A stretch of 14,955 nt of DNA from Rhodobiaceae bacterium UBA6963. GTDB taxonomy: Bacteria; Pseudomonadota; Alphaproteobacteria; RS24. The first letter of the stretch is position 1. Each line of letters opens with the position of its first letter. Positions 14,910 through 14,955 of this stretch are shown here, piece by piece. Made by a program: the position numbers and the translations under genes. The DNA lies in the NCBI GenBank assembly GCA_002450335.1, contig DJZB01000048.1:1-14955 (forward strand), written 5' to 3'. Under the pieces are notes generated by a model, which was given only the letters and a program-made list of their open reading frames with translations, was not told where the DNA came from and did not search any database.

Positions 14910-14955
14910 ATGAAGTTAGAACAAAAAAAATCAGATGAACTTTTTTTGAAAGCTC
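14910..14955 (+). CDS. possible start of an unknown gene (partial, off right edge)
   Basis: An ATG at 14910-14912, 26 bases after the tRNA CCA, opens a frame with 15 complete codons to the window edge (MKLEQKKSDELFLKA). The residues are charged and lysine-rich, as is common at protein N-termini. No good ribosome-binding site is seen (TAAG only). It is too short to identify, and a chance open frame is quite possible. Confidence 0.25.
   Translation, partial: MKLEQKKSDELFLKA

Noticed and set aside
1..14955. CRISPR arrays, insertion sequences, toxin-antitoxin pairs or defence genes
   Set aside because: I looked for regular direct repeats, transposase or nuclease motifs and small paired genes on both strands and saw none. 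All genes above 300 bases except the 152-454 gene are recognised housekeeping or regulatory genes.

Overview
The window looks like a chromosomal, vertically inherited segment of a low-to-mid-GC alphaproteobacterium (roughly 40-45% GC by eye, not counted). Two blocks point there: ntrY-ntrX-trkA-trkH-dat-hfq and rlpA-dacC-tmk-holB-metG. Both orders are familiar from Alphaproteobacteria. The low GC would fit a marine lineage, but genus or family cannot be assigned from the sequence alone.

Layout, left to right. Positions 1-554 (+) are the least ordinary part: a possible 3' end of an unknown gene (2-103), a small secreted protein of unknown function (152-454), and a 100-base gap holding three consecutive inverted repeats. 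mazG follows (555-1355, +). It converges on hfq (1369-1620, -) with only 13 bases between stop codons. From there to 14695 everything is on the minus strand. Read in transcription order, the second minus-strand block is ntrY (9159), ntrX, trkA, trkH, dat and hfq. Gaps are 4-base overlap, 21, 5, 36 and 152 bases, so at least ntrY to dat is probably one operon. The upstream block is rlpA (14695), dacC, tmk, holB and metG, with gaps or overlaps of 37, 11, -8 and 23 bases, also operon-like. A 148-base gap (9160-9307) separates metG from ntrY and should hold the ntrYX promoter. A tRNA-Ser(UGA) gene (14794-14883, +) is divergent from rlpA. An open frame starting at 14910 runs off the right edge.

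How the genes fit together. RlpA (septal glycan-cleaving lipoprotein), DacC (D,D-carboxypeptidase) and Dat (D-alanine supply) all act on peptidoglycan. Tmk and HolB serve DNA replication, and MetG serves translation. NtrY/NtrX is a membrane two-component system linked in some Alphaproteobacteria to nitrogen, redox and envelope control, and it sits upstream of the TrkA/TrkH potassium uptake system. Hfq and MazG act in RNA-based regulation and nucleotide clean-up.

I see no mobile element, CRISPR array, defence island or clearly new multi-gene system. The points most worth a second look are the third pore loop of TrkH, which lacks its expected glycine; the hfq leader, with competing hairpins and an out-of-frame upstream ATG; the orphan secreted protein and its hairpin-rich downstream gap; and the absence of the expected neighbours hflX, ntrBC and tatD.
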